64,000 nucleotides of DNA from Halichoerus grypus (Eukaryota; Chordata; Mammalia; Carnivora; Phocidae). The translations under genes were made by a program, and so were the position numbers. The DNA lies in NCBI RefSeq assembly GCF_964656455.1, contig NC_135719.1:71226283-71290282 (forward strand), written 5' to 3'. How positions within the stretch are numbered: position 1 is the first letter of the stretch; each line of letters opens with the position of its first letter. The notes under the pieces are model-generated. The model was not told the origin of the DNA. It did no database searches and worked only from the letters and a program-made list of their open reading frames with translations. This document shows positions 44,397 to 56,106 of this stretch, piece after piece.

Positions 44397-46575
44397 GACC
44401 ACCAATGGGCAATGGTATGTGAATGACTGTGTGCATGTCTAGATAGACCACAGGCTTCTTCCTGGTGGCAGGAACTGGTCTGTCTCATTGCCCACTAGAT
44501 CCTCACTATCCAGTAAATAACTTGACATTTGCGAGATGCCCAGAAATCTTTGTAGAAGGAAGGAGTGCAGAATAACAGAGGAATGAGGTGAGTATCGATG
44601 GGATGTTCCTCAAGATAGGCTATCCACCCCCATATTCATTTCTGAACTCTTTCTGAGGAGTCCCAGTGGGCCCAGGCTTTTGAGTGGCTAAATCAACCTT
44701 GTTTCCTTTTTCTCCCCCAGCCGAAGTCTGGAAGTCAGATTCTGCAGACTTTCAAAAGACTTGCCTTGCTCACTGCAGGAAGATTCAAAGCAGCAATATG
44801 GGGGCAGGGGCGGGATTGGGGAAAGGGCACCCCCCACCCCGGCGCTGCAACAGGTGGGCCGTGAGCAGTTTAGCACGGTGGACCAGGCAGAGGGCCACCC
44901 GCCTCACTCAGTGCTGGCCACGGGCGGACCCCAAGCCCCCCAACGTCTGTGGGTCCTCAGCACCGTGGTGAAGGGTGTTGCCAATGGCTGTGGGTGCCTG
45001 AGGGTGCAGCCAGGGTGGGCTGAGTCAGCAGCCTGCTAGCTTCCCTCTGGCACTGCTCTGCCAGCCACAACCCTCCCCTTCCTGAACAAGGGGCCGCGAG
45101 GGGGAGATGTGCTGTGGGCTGCTCTGGTCTCTTCTCCCGCTCACCCCAGCCATCCGGGATGAGAAGGGGGGGAGCTTCGAGGAGCAATGGCACAGGAACA
45201 GCCTGCAGTGTTTAGAGATTAGGACTCCAAGGAAGTTCTGTCGGGGAAACTCCCCCTCGGACACTGCTCTTGCTTCCAGTAGCTTCGGCCTGCCTCCTCC
45301 CACCCGCGGCCACAGGAGTACATGTGTCCCTCTGCAAGCCACGGCAGCTCTCTTTTATTTTGAAGCGCTTGGCTCCCCCAGGAGCCATGGGCCAGAAGCT
45401 CCCCCACGGAAGCCTCGGAGCCTGACACAGAGAGGTAGCCTCTCTCCAGTGGTCTCCTCTCAGACCCTTGGAACCTGTGTCAGCGCTCTTTCTCGCCCCC
45501 CCTGCGTGTAGCCTCAGGACTGCCAATCGCTGGCTCCCGGCACACAAAGGCTTCTCTGTTTCTGGCCAGGCTGGAGTCACATGCTTTCACTCTTAACCCC
45601 AGAGCTTGAAAACTAAACACCCACCCTCTCTGGCCCCAGATGACCCTGTTTACGTCTGCAGAGCCAATGGCAAACAGCAACAGTAGTGAAAACTGTCGGG
45701 AGAGACTTCTCGGCTATTGGTGTGAGAGAGCAGATCTTCACTTTGTATAACGTGAGGACTTTAAGAAGCTTTGGGAAACGACTTACAGGGGGGAGAAAAA
45801 AGGAAAAAAAGGAAGCCAGCAGCCTGCCCCAACTCCTCTGTTTTCTAGAGTATCTCTTACCAGAGACCCCGGGGGCTCAGGATAAAGCTCGAAATAAACA
45901 GAAAATGGTGAGCAGAGTGTTCATGGCTGAGGGGGAAAAACAATCTGGATTTTCTTATTGAGATCCTCCTTTGTTTAACCCTTAAGGAGGATATTTTTAT
46001 GAAGGATATTCTCTTTGCTCCATGTCACTGAAGATAGGAAAGAAAGATTTCCTTCCTTGATTTCGGGGAGTAACCTGTGGAACTATGGAGGCTTCTGGAG
46101 AGGAGGTCTGGATTGATGCATTTCAAAGTTTTGGGTCAGAAGGACTTGCATTTCTGTTTTTCCCTGAAGATGTCTTTTCTTTCAGTCTATGTGGTAGCCC
46201 GTGTTAGTTGTAAAGGAAGTCAAGTTTCCTTTGATTGTTCTTACCCTGATCAAAGTGGTAGAAGTTGAAGGGAAAACACCAGAGCCCAAAAATGCTGGTA
46301 ACATTGGAGATTCCAGATTAGGTAGCAGAGCTGGAGCCAAGCGAGCCAGTTCCACGGCCTCGTCCTCATCCTCGGGGTCAGTGAAATTCTCTAGGCAGGG
46401 AAGGGCAAATGAGTTTCATCTGTAGTGAGAAACCAGCAGCCAGCTGTGTTAAGAAGGATTCTGATGCTCCATCTAGGCTTAGCAGAAAAGAGTGCCATGA
46501 ATAATGAGCAATGTCTGCTGGACACGGAGGAAATAACAGTACACATTTGCTACCCCTGTCCTTCCTAGTGTCTTC
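44397..46575. other. no gene recognised; moderately GC-rich part
   Basis: Open frames on both strands between 44684 and 45680 overlap each other, contain no recognisable domain and fit GC-rich non-coding DNA. Confidence 0.45.
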
Positions 46576-46659
46576 TCAGAAAGTTAGATTATTGTACGTA
46601 TATAAAGAGAAGTAGCAAAATGGGCAGGAGGAAATGGTGCACAGGATGAGAGATGATGT

Positions 46660-47035
46660 AGCTTGTGAAACATTGTATTTAGTCCTGCATAGTAGGTGGG
46701 CCATGTGACAACAAAATACGAATGACCAATGAAATATAAGCAGAAATGATGTGTGGTGTGTCACCCCCAGGCTGGGGCAGAAAATGCCCTTGTGCCATCT
46801 TTTACTCTCTCTTCCCATGTTCAGTGATTGAGGAGGCACCTTGTTCCGGATAGTACAGCTACAGCGTGGTGTCAACTGTCACCTCGGGTCTCGGAGGACC
46901 ATGTGGAGTAGAGCCCCCAGCCAACCTGGAATGAACAGCCCACATAAGAGAGAAATAAACCTTTTTTGTGTTCACTGGAATTTCGGAGTTACTTTATTAT
47001 TGCAGTATACCCTGCCCTGTCCCCGCTAACATAGT
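46660..47035 (+). repeat. old interspersed repeat, family unresolved
   Basis: Landmarks are GGGCCATGTGACAACAAAAT, CCAATGAAATATAAGCAG, AAATGATGTGTGGTGTGTC, GTGGAGTAGAGCCCCCAGCC, GAGAGAAATAAACCTTTTTTG and a tail ATTGCAGTATACCCTGCCC. I recognise it as a common old repeat, probably LTR-like, but not its name. A related reverse copy appears at about 47980-48330. Confidence 0.45.
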
Positions 47036-47380
47036 TACCAAGGAGGACAGTTTTTTCTTTTCTTTTTCTCTTTTTGTTTTCTTCCCATATTGGAGATCAC
47101 TATTTAAAAAAAAAAAAAAAAAAACCTTGAAAATCAATTCTGGTGTATGTGAGAGTCGCCAGTCCAAAAGACACCAATTTTGAAATAGGGATTCCAATTC
47201 TGCAAAATAGTGAAAGTAATTTGAAAGTATAAGCAAAATACAAATATAGTATATTTTAAACATAACTTCTAGTACTAGTACTTACTCTACCAGTATTACC
47301 ATCACTGCCTGGGGCCAGACAGGATGGCAAGAAGGATCACTTATGGAAAGGAGAAGAAAAGGCTTCAGTTGTTAGCCCCA

Positions 47381-47479
47381 GGATTTTGATTTTCAGAGCT
47401 TGTTCCTACTGGCTCTGGGCCTACTGTTCACTTTGTCTCCTGTCCGGTCTTACCTATTTAGTCCTATCCCCAGATCCAG
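47381..47479 (+). repeat. 99-bp perfect direct duplication, copy 1
   Basis: Identical base for base to 48833-48931, 1,452 bases downstream. It begins GGATTTTGATTTTCAGAGC and ends CCCCAGATCCAG. Identity stops sharply at both ends. The sequence is not part of any repeat I recognise. Just right of it lies a hairpin palindrome, TCTCCAG-G-CTGGAGA, at 47483-47497. Confidence 0.95.
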
Positions 47480-47979
47480 AGATCTCCAGGCTGGAGAAAT
47501 CTAGATAGAAAAGGTAAAAGAGACCATAGCAGTTTAATCATATGTCGAAGGATTTCTTAGGGAAAAGTGCCAATTACCCCCAATCACAATTAACAAAGCA
47601 TTTCCATGCCAGGATCTACTCACCAACCTCTGCCGAAATGTTTGTACAGATGGTTTGGTTTACACATTTTTTAAACACAGGGTTTATTGATCAGTTTTCT
47701 CCTTTTCTTCTCAACTGCTGTTCTTCCTTCTTCCCACCACAACAGTGAATATTTGCACTACTGTGCAATTGCCCAATCTATTCTCCCTCTGCCGTGGGCC
47801 ACTGCCCATCCCCATACTTCCAAGGCCTGTGCAGCGTTCACCATGATTATAGCCATTGAAGATTTTGTTCCTTATTCTTAGGTTCTATAAATCTTTGCGT
47901 CTCTGATGATTTTTTTTTTTTTAGGAAACCTTCCTATAAGTGCAATTTCTGGGTTGGAGATGGAAGGAACGATAACAGC

Positions 47980-48330
47980 TATATTAGAACCCCCCCCCCA
48001 AATCTCAAAGGTTTAACACAAAAAAAATTTCTTTCTCACTCACACATCTGTCTAATGTGGATGTTTGGTGTTGAAGGCCTTCAACATGGTGATTCAGGGA
48101 TCCAGGTTCCTTCCAGTTTGTCACTTGGCCAACTTCAGCACGGACCTTCAGAGCCATTACAGATGGGGGAACAAGAGGGAGGAGAAGGCACGTCGGCTCC
48201 TTAGCCACGTCTGCTTGGAAATGATACACACCACCCCATTCATTTTCCATTAGTGAGTCCTAGTCACATGGGACCGTGCTTACTGTAAGGGGACCTGGGA
48301 AATAGAGTCCTTGGCCGGGTGGGCGCTTCC
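47980..48330 (-). repeat. old interspersed repeat, same family as 46660-47035
   Basis: Reverse-oriented landmarks: GTTTAACACAAAAAAAATTTC, GATTCAGGGATCCAGGTTCC, GAAATGATACACACCACCCC and GGGGACCTGGGAAATAGAGTC. The two copies face opposite ways about 1 kb apart. Confidence 0.4.
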
Positions 48331-48832
48331 CACCATCATCCACACGCTATGGAAGGGCTCAGAATTGGTGTTCAGTCAACCATCTCTGGCCACAAAGGGC
48401 ATTCCAAGTTCGTGTGTTTTAATTCCTCAAGGAAAGTCCCATGCTCTTTTGGGTCACACGATTGACTAAGGTGGTTACAATTTCACCACTTACTTGATCC
48501 CCTTCCTTCTCTCATCACCAAGCTCAAAGTGAATCACTTTGATTCTGATGGTGTGACTTCCTGCCCTGTGTCTATCTTTCCCCTTCCACTTTTACCCAGT
48601 GTCTTGACAGTCTTGCTTAGTGGAAATTTCCATCCTGACTCCTCTTCCCTTTTGCGGGGCAAGAAGTAATTTTTGCTGACTGCCCTCATTTGCAACTCTG
48701 CCCTTCTCCTGCTCCAGGGTGCCCTCCCCCTTTCTCCAGAAGCCGAACAGCTATCCCTCTGCCATTTGAGCCTTCTCCACAGGGCTTACGCTTTGGGGTC
48801 TCCCTGGAAATCATCCCCCTCCCTATCTTTTG

Positions 48833-48931
48833 GGATTTTGATTTTCAGAGCTTGTTCCTACTGGCTCTGGGCCTACTGTTCACTTTGTCTCCTGTCCGGT
48901 CTTACCTATTTAGTCCTATCCCCAGATCCAG
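48833..48931 (+). repeat. 99-bp perfect direct duplication, copy 2
   Basis: Same 99 bases as 47381-47479. It sits inside otherwise unique-looking DNA with no palindrome at its edges, which makes it the more likely source copy. Confidence 0.95.
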
Positions 48932-50318
48932 GGAGTGTGCACAGTTTGTCTCTGGCTGGTTTCAGTGCCGATCTTGAAAGGAAGACTTGGAGCTCTGAGC
49001 TGATCTTTGGGTCTGGCAGGCTCTCCTGCAGTAGGTGGTTATGTCTGGCCTGGTACTTCTAGCCACCACCCCCCTCCCCAGATCCTGTTGACTCATTTTA
49101 ATAGGGAGGAAAGAGGGAGAGCAGGGACAGAGGGACCATGTTAACTGTGTCTGTACACTTTCCTGAGCGCTACACTAGGTTTTCTGGGGCAGTTAGAATT
49201 GACCGAGTACAATGCTGAGCAATGCTAATGCCTTGGGAAAACTGGGAAACTCCTGATTTGGGCCAGGAGTGACTGCCCCACATTGTCAGCTCGAAGAACC
49301 CTTCCAAGACCCCTGGGATCCAAGGTTCTTCCCAAGGAATAACCTCAGCCACTAAGCTTCACCCACAGGAAGGCAGCAGGTGGGCAAGTTCCCCTTTGTC
49401 ACCGGCTGCTAGGAAGTGTGCCCAGGGGCAAGTTCTGAACAATCCATCACCTTCTTTCAGAATTGGTGATTTGCAGGTGGTCTAATAAGAGATGCTAATG
49501 TTCTTCTAGTCCCTCTCTTTCTGAGCTTCTCCCTCAGAAAAGCCTCTGAGAGTCTAACTCCACACAGGGTATTGGCAAAGAGATGACACAGCTAGGGGTT
49601 GGCTGATTTCTGACCTGCCTCATACTTCAGCTGCTCTCCCCACCTGCTTTCAGGATAACCCTCAGGAACTTTTTTCGGGGGGGGATGAAGAGGAAAGACA
49701 CCAATTTCCTTGAGAGAGGTGGGGCAGGGGAGCAGCCGAGAGAAAGCTGTTCTGTCTGGAAAGGAAGCCAGAAAGGAAGACAGAGTCTCTTTGAACTTCT
49801 CTCACCAAGCTGACAGGAAAATTGCAAAAACACCATCAGACTGCATCAGGATGCAAGGGGGCAACCAGGAAGGCATGGCTCCTTTGAAGGCTTCCCGCTC
49901 TGTGTGAGGTACAGCTTCTGGGGGGGAACACCAGATGCCGTGCGGCGCAAACCCGGCTGCTGGGACCGACCCCACACTGGAAACAGGCTCAGTGGTGTTG
50001 TTATCGAATCCCCCACCGTCCCCGAAGCCAGAGCAAAGGTGCATGTGAGAAGCAGAGGCTGATGAGCTTCTCCCGGGGAACCAGGGAGGACCAGGCAAGG
50101 ACCAGGTGAGGAACACAGGGGTCTGCCGAGAGGAAGGGGAGTCAAGCAAGGACAAGGGCCATCCTGCGTCCTGGGGAGACTGTGCCAGTGAGTCCCAGTA
50201 ATGATCCAGAGGGACCGGTACCCTAGGCAGGGGGACTGGAGAGGTGGGGAGTATGAGCAGAAATCTCTAAGTCATTTGTGGGACACAGTGCAAAATGAAA
50301 ATGCAGGACCCTGGTCAA
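48932..50318. other. no gene recognised
   Basis: This is unique-looking flanking DNA with a G-run at 49677-49685. Short frames only. Confidence 0.45.
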
Positions 50319-50335
50319 AAAATCATAAAGAATTT

Positions 50336-50513
50336 TTAAAAAGATTTTATTTATTTATTTGATAGAGAAAGAGCATAAGCAGGGGGAGCGGGAGAGGGAG
50401 AAGCAGACTCCCCGCTGAACAGGGAGCCTGACGCGGGGCTGGATCCCAGGACCCTGGGACCATGACCCGAGCCGAAGGCAGATGCTCAACCGACTGAGCC
50501 ACCCAGGCGCCCC
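50336..50513 (-). repeat. Can-SINE
   Basis: Reverse copy with flanks AAAATCATAAAGAATTT (50319-50335) and AAAATTATGAAGAATTT (50514-50530), two mismatches. Confidence 0.95.
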
Positions 50514-50530
50514 AAAATTATGAAGAATTT

Positions 50531-52030
50531 AAAGATGGCAACAGCAGATATGAAACCAAGTGCAGGGCCCTTGTGAGTGCAGGGCCGTGTGCCGCTGGCT
50601 CAGGGGACGTGCCCACGAAGCCAGCCCCGGGTGTGAGGTATCTTGTGTGCAAGCCTGCAAGCTCCTATGTAAATGGACGCCGAAAAGATGAGTCCGGGCT
50701 GTAGAAGTGAAGGCCAGGAGTGGGGGGACGGGGCTGGGAATCCACACTCCCTCAGGAGTCTTTTGGTTTTAAAAAATATGGGAAAAATAAAGACTCTCCA
50801 TTAACAACACGTTTTTAACTTTTTAACAGGCCTTCACATCTCTAAATCCATATAACAAAGGTGACAATTTTATGAGCCAAGTTATGCATAGCACATTTTA
50901 TGTTCCTAAATGATCTAAGTGATTTTTGTAGGTCCTTAAAGGACACTAAAAAAGTAAGTGTAGTGGAGGAGAAGAGAATTGTGCGTATTTTTATTTCTCC
51001 ATCAAATGACCATATTTCTTTTACAGAAAAGTCATCCTTCTCCCCCTGTTCCTCCTTTTGTCCAAAATGTCTGGACATTTCTCATTCCTGGCCCAGACCA
51101 GTTTTGTCCGTGACTTGTCACTGTGTCTTCTCTGGTGGTTTGGAGACCCCAACTCCCCAGTGTGGTTAGAGCTGGTGTCACTTGGTGGGCCCCACAGTCT
51201 CCCCACCCTCAGGTGGGCAGTTATCCCCTATAGCAAACTCCTTCTGAGAACAGAGCTCATGGAAAAGTGAAAGATCTGGTCCTAGAGCTTGAGGAGGGAG
51301 CCAGGGACGCAGCGCTAGAGGGGGCGTGACAAAGAGCTGCTTGTCTTCTGCTGTCCGTGGTCCGCCGTTTAGACTCCCGTCTCTGGGTAGGGAGGTGAGA
51401 GGCAGGATTATATCTGCTTCCTCGGGTGGGATGCACCTCTCCACCTGCAGCTCTCCACCTCAGGGAACAGGGACTGTCACTCTGAGCACGTGGCCACGTG
51501 TTTTCTCTCCTCAATGGGACTTCTCAGAGGAGAGATGCACCCACCATCCCCTAAAATTTGGAGACCCTGCCCAGTGGAAGGATCTGTCTCCCCTAATGTC
51601 AGGCCAAACCAGTGAAACCTTTGCTCAGCAAGACTGTGAGACCATGGATCTTGTCAGAATAGGATGAGGGGTCAACTTGAGGAGACCCGTGCGCTGCCCA
51701 GGGGAGACTGTCCGAGGAGAGTCTGGGAGCTAGAAGTAAACTTAAAAAAAGCGAAGTATTTCCTTTCCACCCAGCCAAGCCCTGCTTCTAACAGCAACGC
51801 CAACAGCTTCATAGCAGAGAGACTTAGGAGAGCCCTCAGGTTGGCTCCCCTGACACTCCTTTCCACTCCCCTCTTCAGGGCCGCAATGCTGAGGTGGACC
51901 AGAACCAGGGGCCCTGGAGAGTTTTTGAGGGACAGGAAAAGGAAGGCCCGCTGGGGCCTCAATCTGAAGGCCAGAAATGAGGCCTGCCTCACCTGCTCTT
52001 CCTGCTGACAGACGCCAGCCAAGCTTAGCA
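50531..52030. other. no gene recognised
   Basis: This is unique-looking DNA. Several overlapping frames between 51257 and 52022 run on both strands and have no recognisable domain. Confidence 0.45.
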
Positions 52031-52043
52031 GCCTCCCTCATTC

Positions 52044-52102
52044 CTTGCCACTGCCCCTCCCCCACCCCCACAGCGCCCCCACCCCCACAGCGCCCCCACC
52101 CC
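52044..52102 (+). repeat. C-rich short tandem repeat
   Basis: The unit CACAGCGCCCCCACCCC occurs twice in a row within a longer CCCCCACCCC-rich run. Confidence 0.85.
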
Positions 52103-52189
52103 CAGTCTGGGGCCACATAGCAGCCTGGAACAGGAAGAGGCCCTATCAGGGACAATCCCCCCCTGGGCAGGACCAAAGGTCAGGGCCGA

Positions 52190-52660
52190 GGGTCTGGGGG
52201 CCCAACGGGAGGCCCTTCCCCACTGGCGGTGACGGCAGGCAGCCCGCGGTGGGAGTGCGGCCCGCGGGTGGCAGCGGGCCCCAGGGGCAGGTCTCATGCC
52301 CTCACGGCCAGGGTGACTGAATCTGCCAGCTGTGGGGCCCGCCCGTGCCAAGTCTGCCCTGGCTCCGTCTAGTCGTAATCGATGCTGGCGCCAGGCCAGG
52401 CCCCCTGCCAGCTCGGTCACACTCGGCTAAAGCGGGAGGCCCAGCCCATTAACTCCTCGCCAAGGTCCATTGTCTGGGTCCCTGCCCGGTGGTTTATTTA
52501 CGCGGTTTATTTACTCCGGGGCTGGCCGGACGGCCCGCGCTGGGAGGAGGTGGCGGCGGGCAGGGCGCGCAGGCGGGGAGTGGGGCTCCAGGCTGCTCGC
52601 GGGGAGGGGCCAGCCGCGGCATCCAGAGCCCCAGGGCACGGCACGTTGGGAGGGTGGCTT
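52190..52660. promoter_or_regulatory. intergenic CpG-dense patch
   Basis: About 40 CpG dinucleotides by eye in roughly 450 bases, a density close to that of the BMF promoter and unlike the surrounding flank. It holds GGTTTATTTACGCGGTTTATTTAC (two TTTATTTAC units, 52492-52513). No repeat family explains it. It could be a promoter of an unannotated transcript or a CpG-rich distal element; no coding exon is recognisable. Confidence 0.45.
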
Positions 52661-52699
52661 TTTTTTCTTTTTTTCTTTTTTTGAAGCCACATCAAAGAT

Positions 52700-53265
52700 T
52701 CCCAGTAAAGTCAGAGCGGGACAGATGCAGTAGACACGGGATCCTTAACTCCCAGACAGTGGCCTTCAAATCCTCTGCAAGGATTTTTAACATTACATAC
52801 CCTCTTGTATTTTTTTAAGTTGGCATTTAAACTTTTCATCACCAGTTGAAATAGTTCTAAAGGATATGCTTTCTAGCACTTTATACATTGTTTTTTTCCC
52901 ACTGTCTATGTGCCTTGTTTTGACTCTATATCCGATATGACAGCCATTATGAAAATTCAGAAAAATGAATATTGATATTTTAAAATAAAGATCTTTAATA
53001 TCTCTTTGAAGTGTCCAATGGAATCTAAATATCATAGCCATTTGGTAGCCTCCATTATCCATTTAAAAAAATAGAGAAACGTCCTAATTCTTTAATAGCT
53101 GGAAATTTACATTGTTCCTTCCACAAGCTTGTATTTCCATTCCACTCTGTTACGGATTTTCTCCACAGGTAATATATTTTTCATGACTGAAAATCTTTCA
53201 TTGAGTAATACATCAATAAAAATGTTTAAGTTAAAACTTCCTTTGTTCATAAAGCTGTATTAACA
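52700..53265. other. AT-rich DNA, no feature recognised
   Basis: A sharp change from the CpG-rich patch to AT-rich sequence follows a T-run at 52660-52681. It may be an old LINE remnant, but I cannot confirm that. Confidence 0.35.
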
Positions 53266-53480
53266 GGGACGCCTGGGTGGCTCAGATGGTTAAGTATCTG
53301 CCTTCGGCTCAGGTCGTGATCCCGGGGTCCTGGGATCGAGCCCCACATCGAGCCCCACATCGGGCTCCTGGCTCAGAGGGGAGCCTGCTTCTCCCTCTCC
53401 CTCTGCCTCTCCCAGCTCATGCTCTCTCTCTCTCTCTCTGTATCTCTGTGTCTCAAATGAATAAAAAATCTTTAAAAAAA
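53266..53480 (+). repeat. Can-SINE with internal 12-bp tandem duplication
   Basis: Perfect 15-bp flanking duplicates AAAGCTGTATTAACA at 53251-53265 and 53481-53495. Inside, GAGCCCCACATC is present twice in a row (53338-53361), unlike any other copy here. Confidence 0.97.
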
Positions 53481-53495
53481 AAAGCTGTATTAACA

Positions 53496-55886
53496 ATTTT
53501 TGTTTTGATTTTAGTTGTTACAATGATTAATACTCTATTGATGAGAGCTATGCAACTAATTGTCAAATTTGACAATATTAAACATAAAAAGTAAATTTTT
53601 ATCAGAAATGCATCTCTAAATGAGATGGGAAGGGCAGATTCTCTTCTGCGTAAGTGTGCATATATGTAGATGACCATTGCTTATTGCTAGACTGAAGGTT
53701 CAGTGTCTATTTCATTCCCATGATAGATTTAAACACTGAGAAACCTTGTTCACACAAGCAAACAAACACATAATAGATGGAAACCAATGAGTTTTGTTAT
53801 AGAATGCCATTGGATTCTCTGAACTTCCAAAATATATGCCTCATATTATTATCACATCTTTTTTAATGATCCGCTGACAATGTGATGAGCCCTTCCATTT
53901 GGTTGAAAGCAAATAACTAGAAACCACCTGACTTGCAAAAAGACCTGTTACCCCATTCTTAGAGCCCCTCAAGGTCTCATACCTGCTCCACAATGCAGTG
54001 CCCCCAGTGGGGTTACAGTGAGTGAGAGGTGCAGCTTTCTCTTGGAAAGCTCTGTTTCCTCCAGGGGGTGTGAAAGGGCACGCCTTGTCTTAGGTGCCTT
54101 TGTAGGAAGACCACTTTTAGGAAAAAGCATAGGAAATGGAGGACCAGAAAATGGATTCTCTTCAAAATATCTTGATTCACAACTCCTGGGGTATAATAAC
54201 CCAATTTTATGACTAAGACTGAAAGTTTACTTGAGGATCAGAACTTACATTTTGATTCCTCTACTAGGAGTGAGCTCCAAAAACCAATATGATTTAAATA
54301 CACAGATGCCTGTGGTCACTGCTCCAATTCTTCCCGGCCCTCGGACTGCCCTTAGCAGAGCTAACTGCCCTTCCTCAGGCTCCTACCTGCAACCTGCTAC
54401 TCATCATTACCATTCACTGAGGGTCCCTTCAACTAAGGGAGGAAAGCAGCTGGAGGCTGGGAGAGACCCTGTTCATCCGAGTTAGAAACATTTGTCTCTC
54501 TCAGGGTCCTAGCGAGGTAGTTTCCAACCAATTGGCAAATATTGAGAGGTGTCCCTCCCATATATTTATATATTTATAAATCAACAGGTACCACTGTCAA
54601 TCCATTTATTGTGTGGTTTAAACTTTGAGATTTTGCAAACATAAATATATAAATAAAATAAGATAAAGTTTATTTTATTCCCTACCCCCATGGATTGCCT
54701 CACAAACCTTCTTTAGAACCAGATGCCCTAAGAGCTTTCACTCAGGTTTGCTCTCAAACCCCAGGGAACGTGTGGGGAAGGGCAGGAGGTGCTACAGGAA
54801 CCTTCCCTCTGGCCCTTTCCAAAGCATGACACTCCACCGTCCTCCAGCCCATATTTACCAAGATTCTGTGCCAGGCACTGTGCTGGGTTCTGAGATTACA
54901 AAATGACATGATCTCCTATTGCACAATAGTTCAAACATAGTCAACACAACCGAACTATACATTTAAAAATGGTAAAGATGGAAAATTTTATGTTATGTCG
55001 TTTTTCCCACACACAAAAAAAGTCTCTGCTCTTAGAAAGATTATGGAGTAGTGAGGGAAACGGAATTCGCTCATTGGTTTATCCGGCAACTTTTAATTAA
55101 TGGAGTTCCAATCATGTCCCAGGCCCTGTGCAGGTGCTGGGGAGAAGCCTATAAGCAAAACCAGGCACCGTCAGTCTCTTATGGAGCCGACCGGCCACGG
55201 CCCAGCAGGAACGTGCATCCACAAACAGTAACTACTCGCCACGCGTGGCTGTTTAAACGCATTGAAATCAAATAAAATGTCAAATTCAAACCCCAGTCTC
55301 GCTAGTCAAATTTCAAGTTCTTGTCAGCCACAGCCAGCTAGTGCTGCTCTATTGGCTAGGATAGCTAGAGAACGTTTCCAGCATTGCAGACAGCCCTAAA
55401 GCACCGAGTGTGGGCAATGCCTTGGACAGGATGAGTCAGATCATCAGGTCACGCCCCTGTCAGCCTTTCTGGTGCCTTGATGGCAATTTGTAAAAGATTT
55501 TCCCCTGGGCTGATGCAGCTCCATGCCAGGGATAAGACTTGTGGAGCAGAGTGCCGTCCTGGGCCTAAGAGAAGTCAAAGTCTCGAGAACGGGAAGTGTA
55601 AATTACCGTGTTAGTTACCAGGTCCCCAGAGGTAAAAGACTCAGGAACTCCAGTTATGGTCTAATCTCCTCTCCAGCCAATGTACCAGGCAGCCTTGCTC
55701 ATGCTGTTTTCTCAGGCTCTCCCCATCTCTGCAACTAAATTCCCTTCATGGCCCAGGTAAAACACCACCTCCATGTTCCCCACAGCCTTTCTTGAGCCCT
55801 TTATGGGGCTGATTTGCATTTATTGAGCACAAATTGTATTCGTGTTATGGGTGGGCCTGGGCAGCAGAGTATGGTGATGCAGCCAC
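53496..55886. other. no gene recognised
   Basis: Mixed AT-rich flanking DNA. A MIR/L2-type tail may lie at about 54850-54905 (GCCAGGCACTGTGCTGGG). Another possible one lies at 55075-55160 (CAGGCCCTGTGCAGGTGCTGG). Confidence 0.4.
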
Positions 55887-55900
55887 AAGATGAAGATGGA

Positions 55901-56106
55901 GGGACGCCTGGGTGGCTCAGTTGATTAAGCATCTGCCTTTGGCTCGGGTCATGATCCCGGGGTCCTGGGATCAAGCCCCGCATTAGGCTCTCTGCTCAGC
56001 GGGGAGACTGCTTCTCCCTCTCCCTCTGCCTGCCCCTCTGCCTACTTGTTCTTTCTCTTTCTCTCTCTGTCAAATAAATAAATGAAATCTTAAAAAAAAA
56101 AAAAAA
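55901..56106 (+). repeat. Can-SINE
   Basis: Flanks AAGATGAAGATGGA (55887-55900) and AAGATGAAAATGGA (56107-56120), one mismatch. Poly(A) of about 18. Confidence 0.96.

Noticed and set aside
44684..45680. Cluster of overlapping open frames on both strands
   Set aside because: Mutually overlapping, no domain, no convincing splice pairs; typical of GC-rich non-coding DNA.
51257..52420. Group of 85-144 codon frames next to the intergenic CpG-dense patch
   Set aside because: Frames on both strands with Arg/Pro/Gly-rich translations; no recognisable product. The CpG density itself is reported instead.
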